Shown here: one piece after another, positions 16,459-24,711 of the stretch | Position numbering within the stretch: the stretch's first letter is position 1 | Layout of the letters: each line of letters starts with the position of its first letter | DNA from: Flavobacterium sp. UBA7680 | GTDB lineage: Bacteria; Bacteroidota; Bacteroidia; Flavobacteriales; Flavobacteriaceae | Length of the DNA: 32,775 bases | Assembly: GCF_002482975.1 (NCBI RefSeq) | Contig: NZ_DLHA01000046.1 | Span: 1-32,775 of the forward strand | Direction of reading: 5' to 3' | The notes under the pieces: model-generated | Database searches by the model: none | The model's input: the letters and a program-made list of their open reading frames with translations, nothing else | What the model was told of the DNA's origin: nothing | Translations under genes and position numbers: made by a program

Positions 16459-17112
16459 TTACTTCACTCCTTCCCATTCAGCATAAAACTGAGATAGAAA
16501 TGTTTCCATAAAACGATGTCTTTCGGCAGCAATTTGTTTTCCTTTTTCTGTATTCATTTTGTCTTTTAGCAGCAAAAGCTTTTCGTAAAAGTGATTTATC
16601 GTTGGTGCATTGTTCTTTTTATATTCTTCTTTGGTCATATTCGTTACCGGAGCAATTTCAGGATTATATAAGGCTCTGTTTTTAAATCCACCGTAATTGA
16701 ACGCTCTTGCTACTCCAATCGCTCCAATCGCATCTAAACGATCGGCATCCTGAACAATATCTAATTCTACAGAAGAAAACTTCTTTTCAAAATTTCCGCC
16801 TTTATAAGAGATGTTTTCGATGATGTTTACCACATGCTGAATAATATCCTCTGAAACGTTATGTGATTCTAAAAACAAACGGGCTGTTTTTGGCCCAATT
16901 GTTTCGTCTCCGTCGTGAAATTTACTATCGGCTATATCATGAAGCAGTGCTCCTAATTCTACAACTGTTTTATCACAATCGGTATCTTTTGCAATTAAAA
17001 GTGCGTTTTTATAAACTCGTTCGATGTGAAACCAGTCGTGACCGCCTTCGGCATCGTTTAATTTTTCTTTTACAAATGCTATGGTTTTATTTATAAGTTC
17101 AGGATTACTCAT
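16459..17112 (-). CDS. HD-domain phosphohydrolase
   Basis: A 217-residue soluble protein of the HD superfamily. Metal ligands are visible as H29 (in HDWFH), H58-D59 (LLHD) and the late Asp in DADRLDAIGAIG (about 122-131). It resembles YedJ/YpgQ-type proteins, some of which hydrolyse nucleotides, but the substrate is not determined here. It has no signal peptide, so it is cytoplasmic. It shares its orientation with the desaturase gene upstream, but a terminator lies between them. Confidence 0.9.
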   Translation of the reverse strand: MSNPELINKTIAFVKEKLNDAEGGHDWFHIERVYKNALLIAKDTDCDKTVVELGALLHDIADSKFHDGDETIGPKTARLFLESHNVSEDIIQHVVNIIENISYKGGNFEKKFSSVELDIVQDADRLDAIGAIGVARAFNYGGFKNRALYNPEIAPVTNMTKEEYKKNNAPTINHFYEKLLLLKDKMNTEKGKQIAAERHRFMETFLSQFYAEWEGVK

Positions 17113-17140
17113 ATTGTATTTTGGTTTGTGGTGAAATGGC

Positions 17141-17186
17141 CCGCGGATTTTACTGATTCAACGGATTTGCGCTGGTGTTTTTTATG
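17141..17186. repeat. Intergenic repeat word CGGATTTTACTGATT...CGGATTTGCGCTGG
   Basis: GGCCCGCGGATTTTACTGAT followed by TCAACGGATTTGCGCTGG shares the CGGATT and GCGC words with the arms of the element at 4701-4945. It looks like a degraded member of the same family. Confidence 0.45.
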
Positions 17187-17194
17187 GTTTAAAT

Positions 17195-17238
17195 AAAAAA
17201 TGTTGATTATTAAAGGTTTTAAACTTTAACAATCAACA
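17195..17238 (-). terminator. Terminator of the plsC-desaturase transcript
   Basis: A 15-bp stem with one wobble (17201-17215 with 17224-17238) has six A at 17195-17200, which become a T run on the minus strand. It lies about 75 bases after the desaturase stop. Confidence 0.8.
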
Positions 17239-17312
17239 ATATTTTCAATATCAATATCAATTGCAAAAAATCAATTTTAAATCTAAAATCAGAAATCTGC
17301 AATCTAAAATTT

Positions 17313-18305
17313 TTACAATCTCGCAGGTTCAACCCATTTAAAGATGTGTGATTCTTGTGGAATTACAATTCTTTCTGAGATTCTCGCCATACGAGCTGGT
17401 AATTTCATTAAGTAATCACGTGCTTTTTCAGCTTCATCTGTTAAGTTCGTGATTTTATCGATTTCCCATTTGTTGATTAGTTTCTGCATAATATCAACGT
17501 AGTCATTTGCTGTGTAAACTCCAATACGTTGTGCAGAATCAGAAAACTGTTCAAAAGCAGTGCTTATCTTTTGACCTGATTCTCTTAGGAAATGAGCCGG
17601 CATAACGATTTTTTGTTTCATCATGTATTGAAACGCCAACATCATTTCACTTGGATCAACCTGAAAAATTCTGGTTACAAATTCGCTGTATGCATGGTGA
17701 TGACGCATTTCGTCACCTGCAATCATTTTACACATTTTAGACAATTTATTATCACCAAATTTTTTCGCGATCTGCGCTACTCTATTGTGTGAAACATAAG
17801 TTGCTAATTCTTGAAAACTAGTGTATACAAAGTTTTTGTACGGATCAGTTCCAGTTCCAATATCAAAACCGTCGTTGATTAAATGCTGTGTTGTCATTTC
17901 GATTTCACGCATATTAACACGACCAGACAAATACAAGTATTTATTTAAAAGATCTCCGTGACGGTTTTCTTCTCCAGTCCATTGTCTGATCCATTTCGAC
18001 CAGCCATTACCGCCGTTCTCCACCTGATCTACTCCTTCTACATCCATCAACCATGACTCGTATGTTGGAAGCGCTTCTTCGGTAATGGTATCACCAACAA
18101 GCGTTACCCAGAAATCGTATGGCAATTCTTTAGCAATTTCACGTAGTTCCTTTACCTCCTCAAAGAAATTATCTCCTTCAGAATTAGGCAGGAAATCTGA
18201 CGGCTGCCAAATTTTTTCCACCGGAATTAAATACTGTTCAACGAAGCTGTCAACGTTTTTTTCCAAAAACTGCATCACTTCTAATCTAATGTTTTTTATA
18301 GACAT
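17313..18305 (-). CDS. Acyl-ACP desaturase (soluble diiron, type 2)
   Basis: A 330-residue ferritin-like diiron enzyme. The two iron-binding motifs are EENRHG (112-117) and DEMRHH (198-203), with E166 in the intervening helix. Enzymes of this family introduce a cis double bond into acyl chains bound to acyl carrier protein, using O2 and ferredoxin-type electrons. No membrane segment is present, so it is cytoplasmic. It follows the plsC gene after 45 bases, which fits a role in supplying unsaturated chains to phospholipid synthesis. The position of the double bond cannot be told from sequence. Confidence 0.95.
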   Translation of the reverse strand: MSIKNIRLEVMQFLEKNVDSFVEQYLIPVEKIWQPSDFLPNSEGDNFFEEVKELREIAKELPYDFWVTLVGDTITEEALPTYESWLMDVEGVDQVENGGNGWSKWIRQWTGEENRHGDLLNKYLYLSGRVNMREIEMTTQHLINDGFDIGTGTDPYKNFVYTSFQELATYVSHNRVAQIAKKFGDNKLSKMCKMIAGDEMRHHHAYSEFVTRIFQVDPSEMMLAFQYMMKQKIVMPAHFLRESGQKISTAFEQFSDSAQRIGVYTANDYVDIMQKLINKWEIDKITNLTDEAEKARDYLMKLPARMARISERIVIPQESHIFKWVEPARL

Positions 18306-18350
18306 TACTTATTTTAAATTTGGGATTTATATTTTAGCTCGGACTAAAAC

Positions 18351-19097
18351 TTAATCCTGTTTATACTCGTTTACTCCTTCAACAACCGCTTTTTCTGTTA
18401 ATGCCATTAATTCGGCAAAATCATAATCTTTTACTGCCATTGCTTTGTGTGCCGTAAAAGTTAAGTGGTTTCCTAAACCAACCGGAAACATACCGTAACG
18501 AACCATCTTCCATGAATTATTAATACTTACCGGAACAACGTATGCAGATGGTGCATATTTGCATAGAATTTTTAAACCGCTTTGGGCAAATTCTTTAGGT
18601 TTTCCCGTTTTACTGCGGGTTCCTTCCGGGAAGATTACAGCAGATCTAGTGTTTTTTTCTATATATTCAGACAAGCCTTTGATTACTGGAATCGCTTGTT
18701 TAGGGTCTTTACGGTCAATTAAAACAGAACCTCCGTGGCGTAAATTAAAAGATACACTCGGAATTCCGCTTCCTAACTCCTTCTTACTTACAAATTTACA
18801 ATGAAAACGTCTAAAGTACCAAATCATTGTCACGATATCGTACATACTTTGATGATTGGCCACAAAAATAATTGGAACTCCTTTCGGAATTGTATCTACG
18901 CCTGTAACTTTATAAGTTGTACCTGCTAAACGTGTACAGCTTAAAAGACAGAAATTTAAATAATCAACACTTTTTTTGTGAGCCTGATAACCAAAAAGAT
19001 TAAGGCAAATCCATTGTATTGGGTGAAAAACAGCCAAACACAATCCAAAACATAAATAAAAAATTACGGAGATTGGATATGAGATTATCTTTTGCAT
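18351..19097 (-). CDS. plsC: 1-acyl-sn-glycerol-3-phosphate acyltransferase
   Basis: A 248-residue membrane-associated acyltransferase. An N-terminal hydrophobic segment (about 5-30) is followed by the catalytic NHQSMYD (81-87, NHx4D) and the FPEGTR motif (156-161), which binds the phosphate. The family transfers an acyl chain to lysophosphatidic acid at the inner membrane. It is the first gene of a two-gene transcript with the acyl-ACP desaturase and has a TACTTTTG promoter element 20 bases before the ATG. Other PlsC-like acyltransferases (for example, for ornithine lipids) share these motifs, so the acceptor is probable rather than certain. Confidence 0.93.
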   Translation of the reverse strand: MQKIISYPISVIFYLCFGLCLAVFHPIQWICLNLFGYQAHKKSVDYLNFCLLSCTRLAGTTYKVTGVDTIPKGVPIIFVANHQSMYDIVTMIWYFRRFHCKFVSKKELGSGIPSVSFNLRHGGSVLIDRKDPKQAIPVIKGLSEYIEKNTRSAVIFPEGTRSKTGKPKEFAQSGLKILCKYAPSAYVVPVSINNSWKMVRYGMFPVGLGNHLTFTAHKAMAVKDYDFAELMALTEKAVVEGVNEYKQD

Positions 19098-19116
19098 GCT
19101 TGAAAAAATTTGAGGT

Positions 19117-19124
19117 CAAAAGTA
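19117..19124 (-). promoter_or_regulatory. -7 element of plsC
   Basis: Minus-strand TACTTTTG is a perfect TAnnTTTG match, 20 bases from the ATG. The -33 region shows only TTTC at a 22-bp distance. Confidence 0.5.
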
Positions 19125-19184
19125 GTAAATATATTTTTAGCGGTAGAAAAATTGAAAACAATAACCGTTTTTATGGTTTAATTG

Positions 19185-19192
19185 TACCTTTG
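19185..19192 (+). promoter_or_regulatory. -7 element of rnpA
   Basis: TACCTTTG matches TAnnTTTG, 32 bases before the rnpA ATG. No TTTG is found at the usual -33 distance. Confidence 0.45.
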
Positions 19193-19223
19193 CCCTTAAA
19201 ATTGCAAATTTTTTCTGAATTAA

Positions 19224-19628
19224 ATGAACTTTACCTACCCTAAAAATGAACGCTTAAAGAGCAAAACCACGATTGGATTACTTTTTTCTGAAGGGAAATC
19301 GGTTTCAAAATATCCGCTTCGTTTGGTTTACCGTCAGGCAGAAGCTGCATATCAGGGTAATACAAAAGTGGGTGTTTCGGTTTCTAAGAAATACTTTAAA
19401 AAAGCCGTTGACAGGAATTATTTCAAAAGAGTGCTCAGAGAAACCTACAGACTCAACAAACATTTGCTTTTGGATCATTTAAATCAGCCGTATTCTTTCA
19501 TGCTTTTTTACCAGACAAAAGACAGATTATCTTACGAAGAAATCAATACCAAAACGATTCAATTGTTTGATAAATTTATACAGCAGTTAAACAAAACTCC
19601 CGATTCTGAAATCAAAAAGGATTTATAA
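19224..19628 (+). CDS. rnpA: Ribonuclease P protein component
   Basis: A 134-residue basic protein. The family core KVGVSVSKKYFKKAVDRNYF (48-67) leads into RNxxKRxxRE (64-72), which binds the RNA subunit and pre-tRNA. It assists the RNase P RNA in removing 5' leaders of tRNA precursors in the cytoplasm. rpmH is not adjacent, unlike the order in many bacteria. Downstream genes on the same strand (DUF4349, S41 protease, OmpA-like) begin after an 80-base gap with no terminator, so they may share transcription. Confidence 0.95.
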   Translation: MNFTYPKNERLKSKTTIGLLFSEGKSVSKYPLRLVYRQAEAAYQGNTKVGVSVSKKYFKKAVDRNYFKRVLRETYRLNKHLLLDHLNQPYSFMLFYQTKDRLSYEEINTKTIQLFDKFIQQLNKTPDSEIKKDL

Positions 19629-19708
19629 AGCTTCAAAGTCAACTTTGTACTCTAAATCAGATAAAAAATTATAAAAAAATTGTAGTTTTAGCACTAAATT
19701 GAAATTTT

Positions 19709-20542
19709 ATGCGATACATTTTCTTTTTATCTGTAATTTTTTGTGTTCTTTCGGGATGTAGTAAAAATGAAGCTCCTAATGAAGCTTCAATAAGTGCCAT
19801 AAAAATATCACCACCGCCGCCAGCAAGTAAAAGCGAATATATTCAAAAAGATCAAGATAAAAATCTAGAAGCTCCTTCGCCTAAAATTGAACAAAAAATC
19901 ATAAAACAAGCATCGCTTCGATTTGAAACCAATGATTTAGAAGAAACATACAAACAGATTCAAACAGCGGTTAAACAAAGCCAGGGAAAAGTTCAAAGTG
20001 ATTCTGAAGGAAAAGACTATGGCACGCTTTATCGAAATATAACGATTAGAGTTCCAAGTCAGAATTTTGACAATTTTATCAATACAATTTCAAAAGGCGT
20101 TTCTTATTTTGAGAGAAAAGAAATTACGGCCGAAGATGTTACCGAACAATATATCGACTTAACGACAAGATTAAAAAATAAAAGAAAACTTGAAGAACGT
20201 TATCTTCAAATATTACAAAAAGCCACTAAAATTAGTGAAATCTTAGAAATCGAAAAACAGATTTCGATTATCCGCGAAGAAATTGAAGCCAAAGAAGGCC
20301 AGTTAAAATATTTAGAAAGCAGAGTTTCTGAAAGTACAGTTACAATTGAGTTTTTTAAAAACCTGCCGGAACAAGAAGCCGTGCAATTGTCATACGGATC
20401 AAAAGTCTGGACTGCTATTAAATCAGGGTTTTTTAGTTTGTCAAGTTTCTTTATATCAATTATCAGCATTTGGCCGTTTATTATTATAATTGTTGTATTA
20501 GCCTATTTTATTAGAAAGAGAATTAAAAGAAAAAAACCATAG
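19709..20542 (+). CDS. DUF4349 lipoprotein with C-terminal membrane helix
   Basis: A 277-residue protein with a lipoprotein signal (LSGC), a Pro-rich linker, then the DUF4349 region. This has paired beta segments and a long charged coiled coil (about 150-210). A C-terminal transmembrane helix (about 245-268, with WPFIIIIVVLAYF) ends in a very basic tail. The family is of unknown function and is expected in the envelope, facing the periplasm. The presence of both a lipid anchor and a C-terminal helix suggests inner-membrane retention. It is 2 bases upstream of the S41 protease, so the two are probably co-translated. Confidence 0.88.
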   Translation: MRYIFFLSVIFCVLSGCSKNEAPNEASISAIKISPPPPASKSEYIQKDQDKNLEAPSPKIEQKIIKQASLRFETNDLEETYKQIQTAVKQSQGKVQSDSEGKDYGTLYRNITIRVPSQNFDNFINTISKGVSYFERKEITAEDVTEQYIDLTTRLKNKRKLEERYLQILQKATKISEILEIEKQISIIREEIEAKEGQLKYLESRVSESTVTIEFFKNLPEQEAVQLSYGSKVWTAIKSGFFSLSSFFISIISIWPFIIIIVVLAYFIRKRIKRKKP

Positions 20543-20544
20543 TC

Positions 20545-22182
20545 ATGTATCCTTATTTCAAGAAGAGATTTATCATACCAACTGTTGCGGCAGGATTATT
20601 ATTTATTGGAACCAGTTTCAAAGAGGATTTTTTTGAAATTGCGAAACAAATTGAAATCTTCACAACGTTGTTTAAAGCCGTAAACACGAATTATGTAGAC
20701 GAAACAAATCCGGGTGATTTAATGGATAAAGCCATTAAAAGCATGTTGGGAAGTTTAGATCCATACACAGTTTACTTTAACGAGCAGGATGTTGTTAATT
20801 TCAAAATCAACAATACGGGAGAATATACCGGAATTGGCGCTATGATTGCACGCAAAAAAGACCGTTTGATTGTACGCGAACCGTATAAAAATTATCCTGC
20901 AGATAAAGCGGGACTAAAAGCGGGTGACGAAATCATCCAGATTGGTGATGTTTTGATTGCTGATTTTAAAGATGATGCTTCGCAATTATTGAAAGGAACT
21001 AAAAACACTAAAATTGCTATAAAATACCTTCGTCAGGGAAAAACCTTTACGACTGAATTGGTTTTGGATGAAGTGGATATTAAATCGGTTCCGTTTTATG
21101 GAAAGATTGATGAGAAAACGGGCTATATCGTTTTGGCACACTTTAGCAGAAAGGCTTCCGCCGAAGTTAAAGATGCTTTGGAAAAACTGAAAGCTGATGG
21201 CGCAAAACAGATTGTTTTGGATTTAAGAGGAAACCCGGGCGGACTTTTGAATGAAGCGATTGATATCTGTAATTTATTTGTTCCGAAGAATGAAGTTATT
21301 GTAACGACTAAATCAAGAATCGAAAAACATAACAATACGTATAAAACGACTAAAGAACCTATTGATACAGAGATTCCACTTGCTATTTTGGTTAACGGAA
21401 GAAGTGCATCGGCATCAGAAATTGTTTCCGGAGCTTTGCAGGATTTAGATCGTGCTGTAATTTTAGGAAGCAGAAGTTTTGGAAAAGGTTTAGTTCAGCG
21501 TTCTGTTGACCTGACTTACGGAACGCAGCTGAAAGTTACAATTTCACGTTACTACACTCCATCCGGACGTTGTATACAAGCACTTGATTATGCACATAAG
21601 GATAAAAACGGTGTTGCCCAAAAAACAGATTCTAAAAATTTCAATGCTTTTAAAACCAGAAAAGGAAGAACTGTTTATGACGGAGGTGGGGTTTTACCGG
21701 ACATTGAATTAGATGAAGCTAAAATGAGCCCTATTACAAGCGCTCTTTTGAAAAATGACGGAATATTTGATTACGCCACTACTTACTATTATAAAAATCC
21801 AAATTTGGGCGATAAAATCCCTGTGGTTTCAGATACTGATTATGCTAGTTTCAAACAATATTTGAAAACAAACAAAATTAGTTTTGATACGGAAACAGAA
21901 GTTGCCTTGAAAAATACTTTGGCTGCAGCCAAGACTGAAAAAATTGACGAAACGATTGCTCCGGAATATCAACAATTATTAGCCGCATTAGAGAGAAGTG
22001 AAAATACTTTGCTGGATAAAAACCAAAAAGAAATTAGAGGTTTAATTCAGGAAGAGCTTATCAAAAGATACCAATACCAAGAAGGTTTGTATCAGTTTTA
22101 TATTAAAAACAATTCAGAGATTAAAAGAGCAGTAAACGTATTAAATAATCAAACTGAATATAAAACGATTTTAAAAATGTAG
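20545..22182 (+). CDS. S41 family C-terminal processing peptidase
   Basis: A 545-residue protease with an N-terminal membrane segment or uncleaved signal (about 8-24), a PDZ domain (about 85-170) and the S41 catalytic core. The Ser-Lys dyad is visible: S289 in GRSASASE and K314 in SFGKG, the standard 25 residues apart. DLRGNPGG (227-234) is also typical. Such enzymes trim or degrade exported proteins from the C-terminus in the periplasm. It lies 2 bases after the DUF4349 gene and 5 bases before an OmpA-domain gene, which suggests a small envelope-processing operon. Confidence 0.94.
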   Translation: MYPYFKKRFIIPTVAAGLLFIGTSFKEDFFEIAKQIEIFTTLFKAVNTNYVDETNPGDLMDKAIKSMLGSLDPYTVYFNEQDVVNFKINNTGEYTGIGAMIARKKDRLIVREPYKNYPADKAGLKAGDEIIQIGDVLIADFKDDASQLLKGTKNTKIAIKYLRQGKTFTTELVLDEVDIKSVPFYGKIDEKTGYIVLAHFSRKASAEVKDALEKLKADGAKQIVLDLRGNPGGLLNEAIDICNLFVPKNEVIVTTKSRIEKHNNTYKTTKEPIDTEIPLAILVNGRSASASEIVSGALQDLDRAVILGSRSFGKGLVQRSVDLTYGTQLKVTISRYYTPSGRCIQALDYAHKDKNGVAQKTDSKNFNAFKTRKGRTVYDGGGVLPDIELDEAKMSPITSALLKNDGIFDYATTYYYKNPNLGDKIPVVSDTDYASFKQYLKTNKISFDTETEVALKNTLAAAKTEKIDETIAPEYQQLLAALERSENTLLDKNQKEIRGLIQEELIKRYQYQEGLYQFYIKNNSEIKRAVNVLNNQTEYKTILKM

Positions 22183-22187
22183 AAACA

Positions 22188-22991
22188 ATGAAACTTTCCC
22201 GGGTCCTGTTTTTGTTTATTATTTACAATCTATCGGCACAGCAGAAACCAATCGAAACAGTTTATTTTGATTTCGACAAGTATGATCTTACCGAACCGCA
22301 AAGCAGAGTTGTAAATAATTTTATCAAATCAATAGACACCGCGAAAGTTGAATCTATACAAATCTACGGTTACTGCGACGACCGCGGCACTGATGATTAC
22401 AATTTTAAATTGTCTCATGACAGGGTTAATACCATTCAAAACTTATTGCTTTCCTTTGGTTTTAAAGAAAGTAAAATTGTTATTCTTGAAGGCAAAGGCC
22501 GTGTTGTGGTTCGGCCTGATACTGTTGAGAATTTATACGAAACACGTTTACGCAATCGGCGGGTTGATTTGATTGTGGTAAAACGAAACAGTTTTGGAAA
22601 AGAAGTTTATTCTTCTTTTAAAGATAAATTAAAAGTTGGCGATAAAATATATCTTGAAAACATATTGTTTGATATGGGAAGTGCCCGACTGACTAATAAT
22701 TCTAAAAAGGAATTGGATAAGATTTCTGTTATACTTCAAAAACAAAAAAACATACAGTTCGAAATTAGAGGCCACGTTTGCTGCACACCACAAATTTACA
22801 GTGACGCAATCGACAAAGACACTAAAGAAAGGAAACTTTCCTGGAACCGGGCCAAAACAGTTTTTTACTATTTAAGTTCTAAGAAAGTTTCTAAAAACAG
22901 AATGCGTTATCAAGGCTGCGGAAACAAATTCCCTCTAAAAAGAGGCGATAATTATGATCGCCGCGTTGAGTTTTTGATTACTAAGATTTGA
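22188..22991 (+). CDS. Protein with two OmpA-like domains
   Basis: A 267-residue exported protein with a signal peptide (1-17, ending LSAQ) and two successive OmpA C-terminal-like domains. Domain 1 (about 22-132) has VYFDFD, GYCDDRGTDDYN (peptidoglycan-binding Asp at 64) and R79. Domain 2 (about 156-267) has ILFDMGSARL and KLSWNRAKTV (R221), but the Asp position holds Cys198 in GHVCC. It probably binds peptidoglycan in the periplasm through domain 1. The second domain may have changed function. It has no beta-barrel region. It is the last gene of the run starting at rnpA. Confidence 0.88.
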   Translation: MKLSRVLFLFIIYNLSAQQKPIETVYFDFDKYDLTEPQSRVVNNFIKSIDTAKVESIQIYGYCDDRGTDDYNFKLSHDRVNTIQNLLLSFGFKESKIVILEGKGRVVVRPDTVENLYETRLRNRRVDLIVVKRNSFGKEVYSSFKDKLKVGDKIYLENILFDMGSARLTNNSKKELDKISVILQKQKNIQFEIRGHVCCTPQIYSDAIDKDTKERKLSWNRAKTVFYYLSSKKVSKNRMRYQGCGNKFPLKRGDNYDRRVEFLITKI

Positions 22992-22998
22992 TTTTTTT

Positions 22999-23023
22999 GC
23001 CACAAAGGCGCTAAGGCACAAAG
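22999..23023. repeat. Intergenic repeat word GCCACAAAGGCGCTAAGGCACAAAG
   Basis: This lies 7 bases after the OmpA-like gene stop. It shares the CCACAAAG and CGCTAAGG words with the stretch at 24573-24613 and so looks like another copy of a dispersed degenerate repeat. Confidence 0.5.
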
Positions 23024-23145
23024 TTTTTTTACTTAAAGTTTTACTCTAAAATAAGTTGTTAATTATTTCTTTTAAAGATAATTACAAATTAGTAAAAAGG
23101 GCAATAATTCATATTGCAACATTGTAGCGTTATTGTTTTTTGTGC

Positions 23146-23592
23146 TTATCCGCGAATCATTTCGATATGTTCGATATCATCTTCAAGATACATTTCACTT
23201 GATTGGACAAAACCATGACTTTCGTAAAATTTCTTTAAGTATAATTGTGCTCCAATTGTAATTTGATCTTTTCCAAAATTAGATTTTATTGCGGCAATTG
23301 CTTCACGCATTAAATCGTGTCCCCACTTTTTATCACGATAATTGGCATCAACGATTACTCTTCCTATTGAGGCATTGTCGAAACTAATTCCGGCATCGAA
23401 TAAACGAGAATAGGCTACAACTTTACCGTCATATTCTCCAATTAGATGTAACGCTTTCTTGTCTTTGCCGTCAATGTCTAAATAAACGCAGTTTTGCTCT
23501 ACTACAAAGATTTCACTTCTTAGTTTAAGTAAATCGTATAGTTCATTTACAGTTAATGCCTCAAATGGCTTTATTTTCCATTTTAATTCCAT
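23146..23592 (-). CDS. GNAT N-acetyltransferase of the ElaA type
   Basis: A 148-residue cytoplasmic acetyltransferase. The ElaA-type N-terminus is clear (FEALTVNELYDLLKLRSEIF, then VVEQNC and YLDIDGKDKKALHL), followed by the acetyl-CoA segment IGRVIVDANYRDKKWGHDLM. The family transfers acetyl from acetyl-CoA to an amine, and the acceptor is unknown. I start at the ATG at 23590-23592 because the upstream ATG adds a hydrophobic stretch absent from the family and lies beyond a TAATTTTG promoter element (23629-23636, minus). Confidence 0.92.
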   Translation of the reverse strand: MELKWKIKPFEALTVNELYDLLKLRSEIFVVEQNCVYLDIDGKDKKALHLIGEYDGKVVAYSRLFDAGISFDNASIGRVIVDANYRDKKWGHDLMREAIAAIKSNFGKDQITIGAQLYLKKFYESHGFVQSSEMYLEDDIEHIEMIRG

Positions 23593-23628
23593 TTTGTATA
23601 TCTCTTTTAATTTTAATAATCCTAAAAA

Positions 23629-23636
23629 CAAAATTA
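23629..23636 (-). promoter_or_regulatory. -7 element of the ElaA-type gene
   Basis: Minus-strand TAATTTTG matches TAnnTTTG, 37 bases from the chosen ATG, and supports that start over the longer frame. Confidence 0.45.
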
Positions 23637-23656
23637 CGTCAAATATTATCAAATAG

Positions 23657-23688
23657 AAATCCCGATTATAAAACTATAATCGGGATTT
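23657..23688. repeat. 14-bp perfect hairpin
   Basis: AAATCCCGATTATA (23657-23670) pairs exactly with 23675-23688 around loop AAAC. There is no U run on either side, so it is a poor terminator. It lies between the 29-bp inverted repeat and the ElaA-type promoter. Confidence 0.6.
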
Positions 23689-23709
23689 ACTAAAAAGATA
23701 CTTTGCTCT

Positions 23710-23806
23710 TCCTGCAAGGTTTCCAAAACCTTGTAGGTATTTAATCTTTATTATCTATTTTTTACTTTGTCAATTACACCTACAAGGTTTTGGAAACCTT
23801 GCAGGA
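23710..23806. repeat. 29-bp perfect inverted repeat with TCCTGCAAGG ends
   Basis: Bases 23710-23738 are the exact reverse complement of 23778-23806, with a 39-bp AT-rich centre. Each arm is itself nearly palindromic (AAGGTTTCCAAAACCTT). It lies 20 bases beyond the DUF1579 gene stop. The words resemble a repeat I recall as common in Flavobacterium. Confidence 0.85.
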
Positions 23807-23826
23807 GAAAGAACTACTTTACTTTA

Positions 23827-24468
23827 TCATTTTTTCTTCATGACAATTTCCATGCTTTTATATTCTGAGCCTTCTTTGACATCGAACATTTCCATTTTAC
23901 GGGTTGTGGCATCTACGATTGTATAGATTTCTCTGTAAGGTGCTTTCTTTCCTGTTACCGGATTTACTACTTCCCCTTTAAATTCCATACTTTTTTTCCC
24001 TTCGTCATATTTTCCCGTGGCAACCATCATTCCGGTTCCCATATTGTCGATAAAAGTTGTGGTATATTCTTTACTTGCGTTGTTATAGGCTAATGTGCTT
24101 TTTCCTTCAAATGGTGCTCCCATAATTTTTCCGACATAATTACCTTCCTGATAACGTCCGCCTAAAATCATTTTGATAGTGGCAACTGAAGTTGATTTTT
24201 CTGGTTTTCCATTTGGTTCATACCAAAACGTCATCTCGCAATTCCATGTTCCAACTTCGTCTGTCATTAATTTGTGCGGTGCGCCCGGAGTTGCATACTC
24301 CTGCCAGGCTTTCATTTGTGCCGCAGAATCTACTGGTACTTCGGCTGCAGGTTCTTCAGTTTTGATACTGTCTAAATCTTTTGCCGTGACAACTTCCTCT
24401 TTTACTTCTTTTTTACAAGAGATAAAACATAATGCAATAATTACTAATGTTGTGGTTACCTTTTTCAT
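23827..24468 (-). CDS. DUF1579 family lipoprotein
   Basis: A 213-residue protein with a lipoprotein signal (CFISC, followed by KKEVKEEV) and an acidic linker to about residue 55. A DUF1579 domain follows, with the typical GTWNCEMTFWYEPNGKPEKS near 74-93 and LGGRYQEGNYVGKIMGAPFEG. This is a small lipocalin-like beta fold of unknown role. The signal predicts an envelope location. It has its own TATTTTTG promoter element and is flanked on both sides by repeats, so it is probably transcribed alone. Confidence 0.9.
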   Translation of the reverse strand: MKKVTTTLVIIALCFISCKKEVKEEVVTAKDLDSIKTEEPAAEVPVDSAAQMKAWQEYATPGAPHKLMTDEVGTWNCEMTFWYEPNGKPEKSTSVATIKMILGGRYQEGNYVGKIMGAPFEGKSTLAYNNASKEYTTTFIDNMGTGMMVATGKYDEGKKSMEFKGEVVNPVTGKKAPYREIYTIVDATTRKMEMFDVKEGSEYKSMEIVMKKK

Positions 24469-24496
24469 AAGTCTTTGTTTTTATGTTTGTTACAAA

Positions 24497-24504
24497 CAAA
24501 AATA
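24497..24504 (-). promoter_or_regulatory. -7 element of the DUF1579 gene
   Basis: Minus-strand TATTTTTG matches TAnnTTTG, 29 bases from the ATG. No clear -33 box. Confidence 0.4.
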
Positions 24505-24521
24505 AGAAAAATAATAACGGA

Positions 24522-24710
24522 ATTTGTTTCAAGTTTCAGGTTTCAGAGTTTCAAGTTATGCTGTGTGGTTTTTACCACAAAGTTCGCTAAGGTTACGCAA
24601 AGAAACGCAAAGTTATTTTTTAAGAACCTGACTTAAATTATCTTATATAACTTATATGGTTTAATATTCGTTTAGAAAACTTGAAACCTGAAACTTAAAA
24701 CTTGAAACAA
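24522..24710. repeat. GTTTCA-word repeat block with inverted ends
   Basis: The left end (24522-24557) is built from repeated GTTTCAAG/GGTTTCA words. The right end (24678-24712) holds the inverted words (CTTGAAAC, CCTGAAAC). Between them lies a CCACAAAGTTCGCTAAGGTT stretch (24574-24593). The block fills the spacer downstream of the DUF4837 gene. Confidence 0.65.
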
Positions 24711-24711
24711 A

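Noticed and set aside
23102..23141. CAATAA/TTATTG hairpin with T run as terminator of the OmpA-like gene
   Set aside because: A 6-bp AT-rich stem with a long loop is too weak to call.
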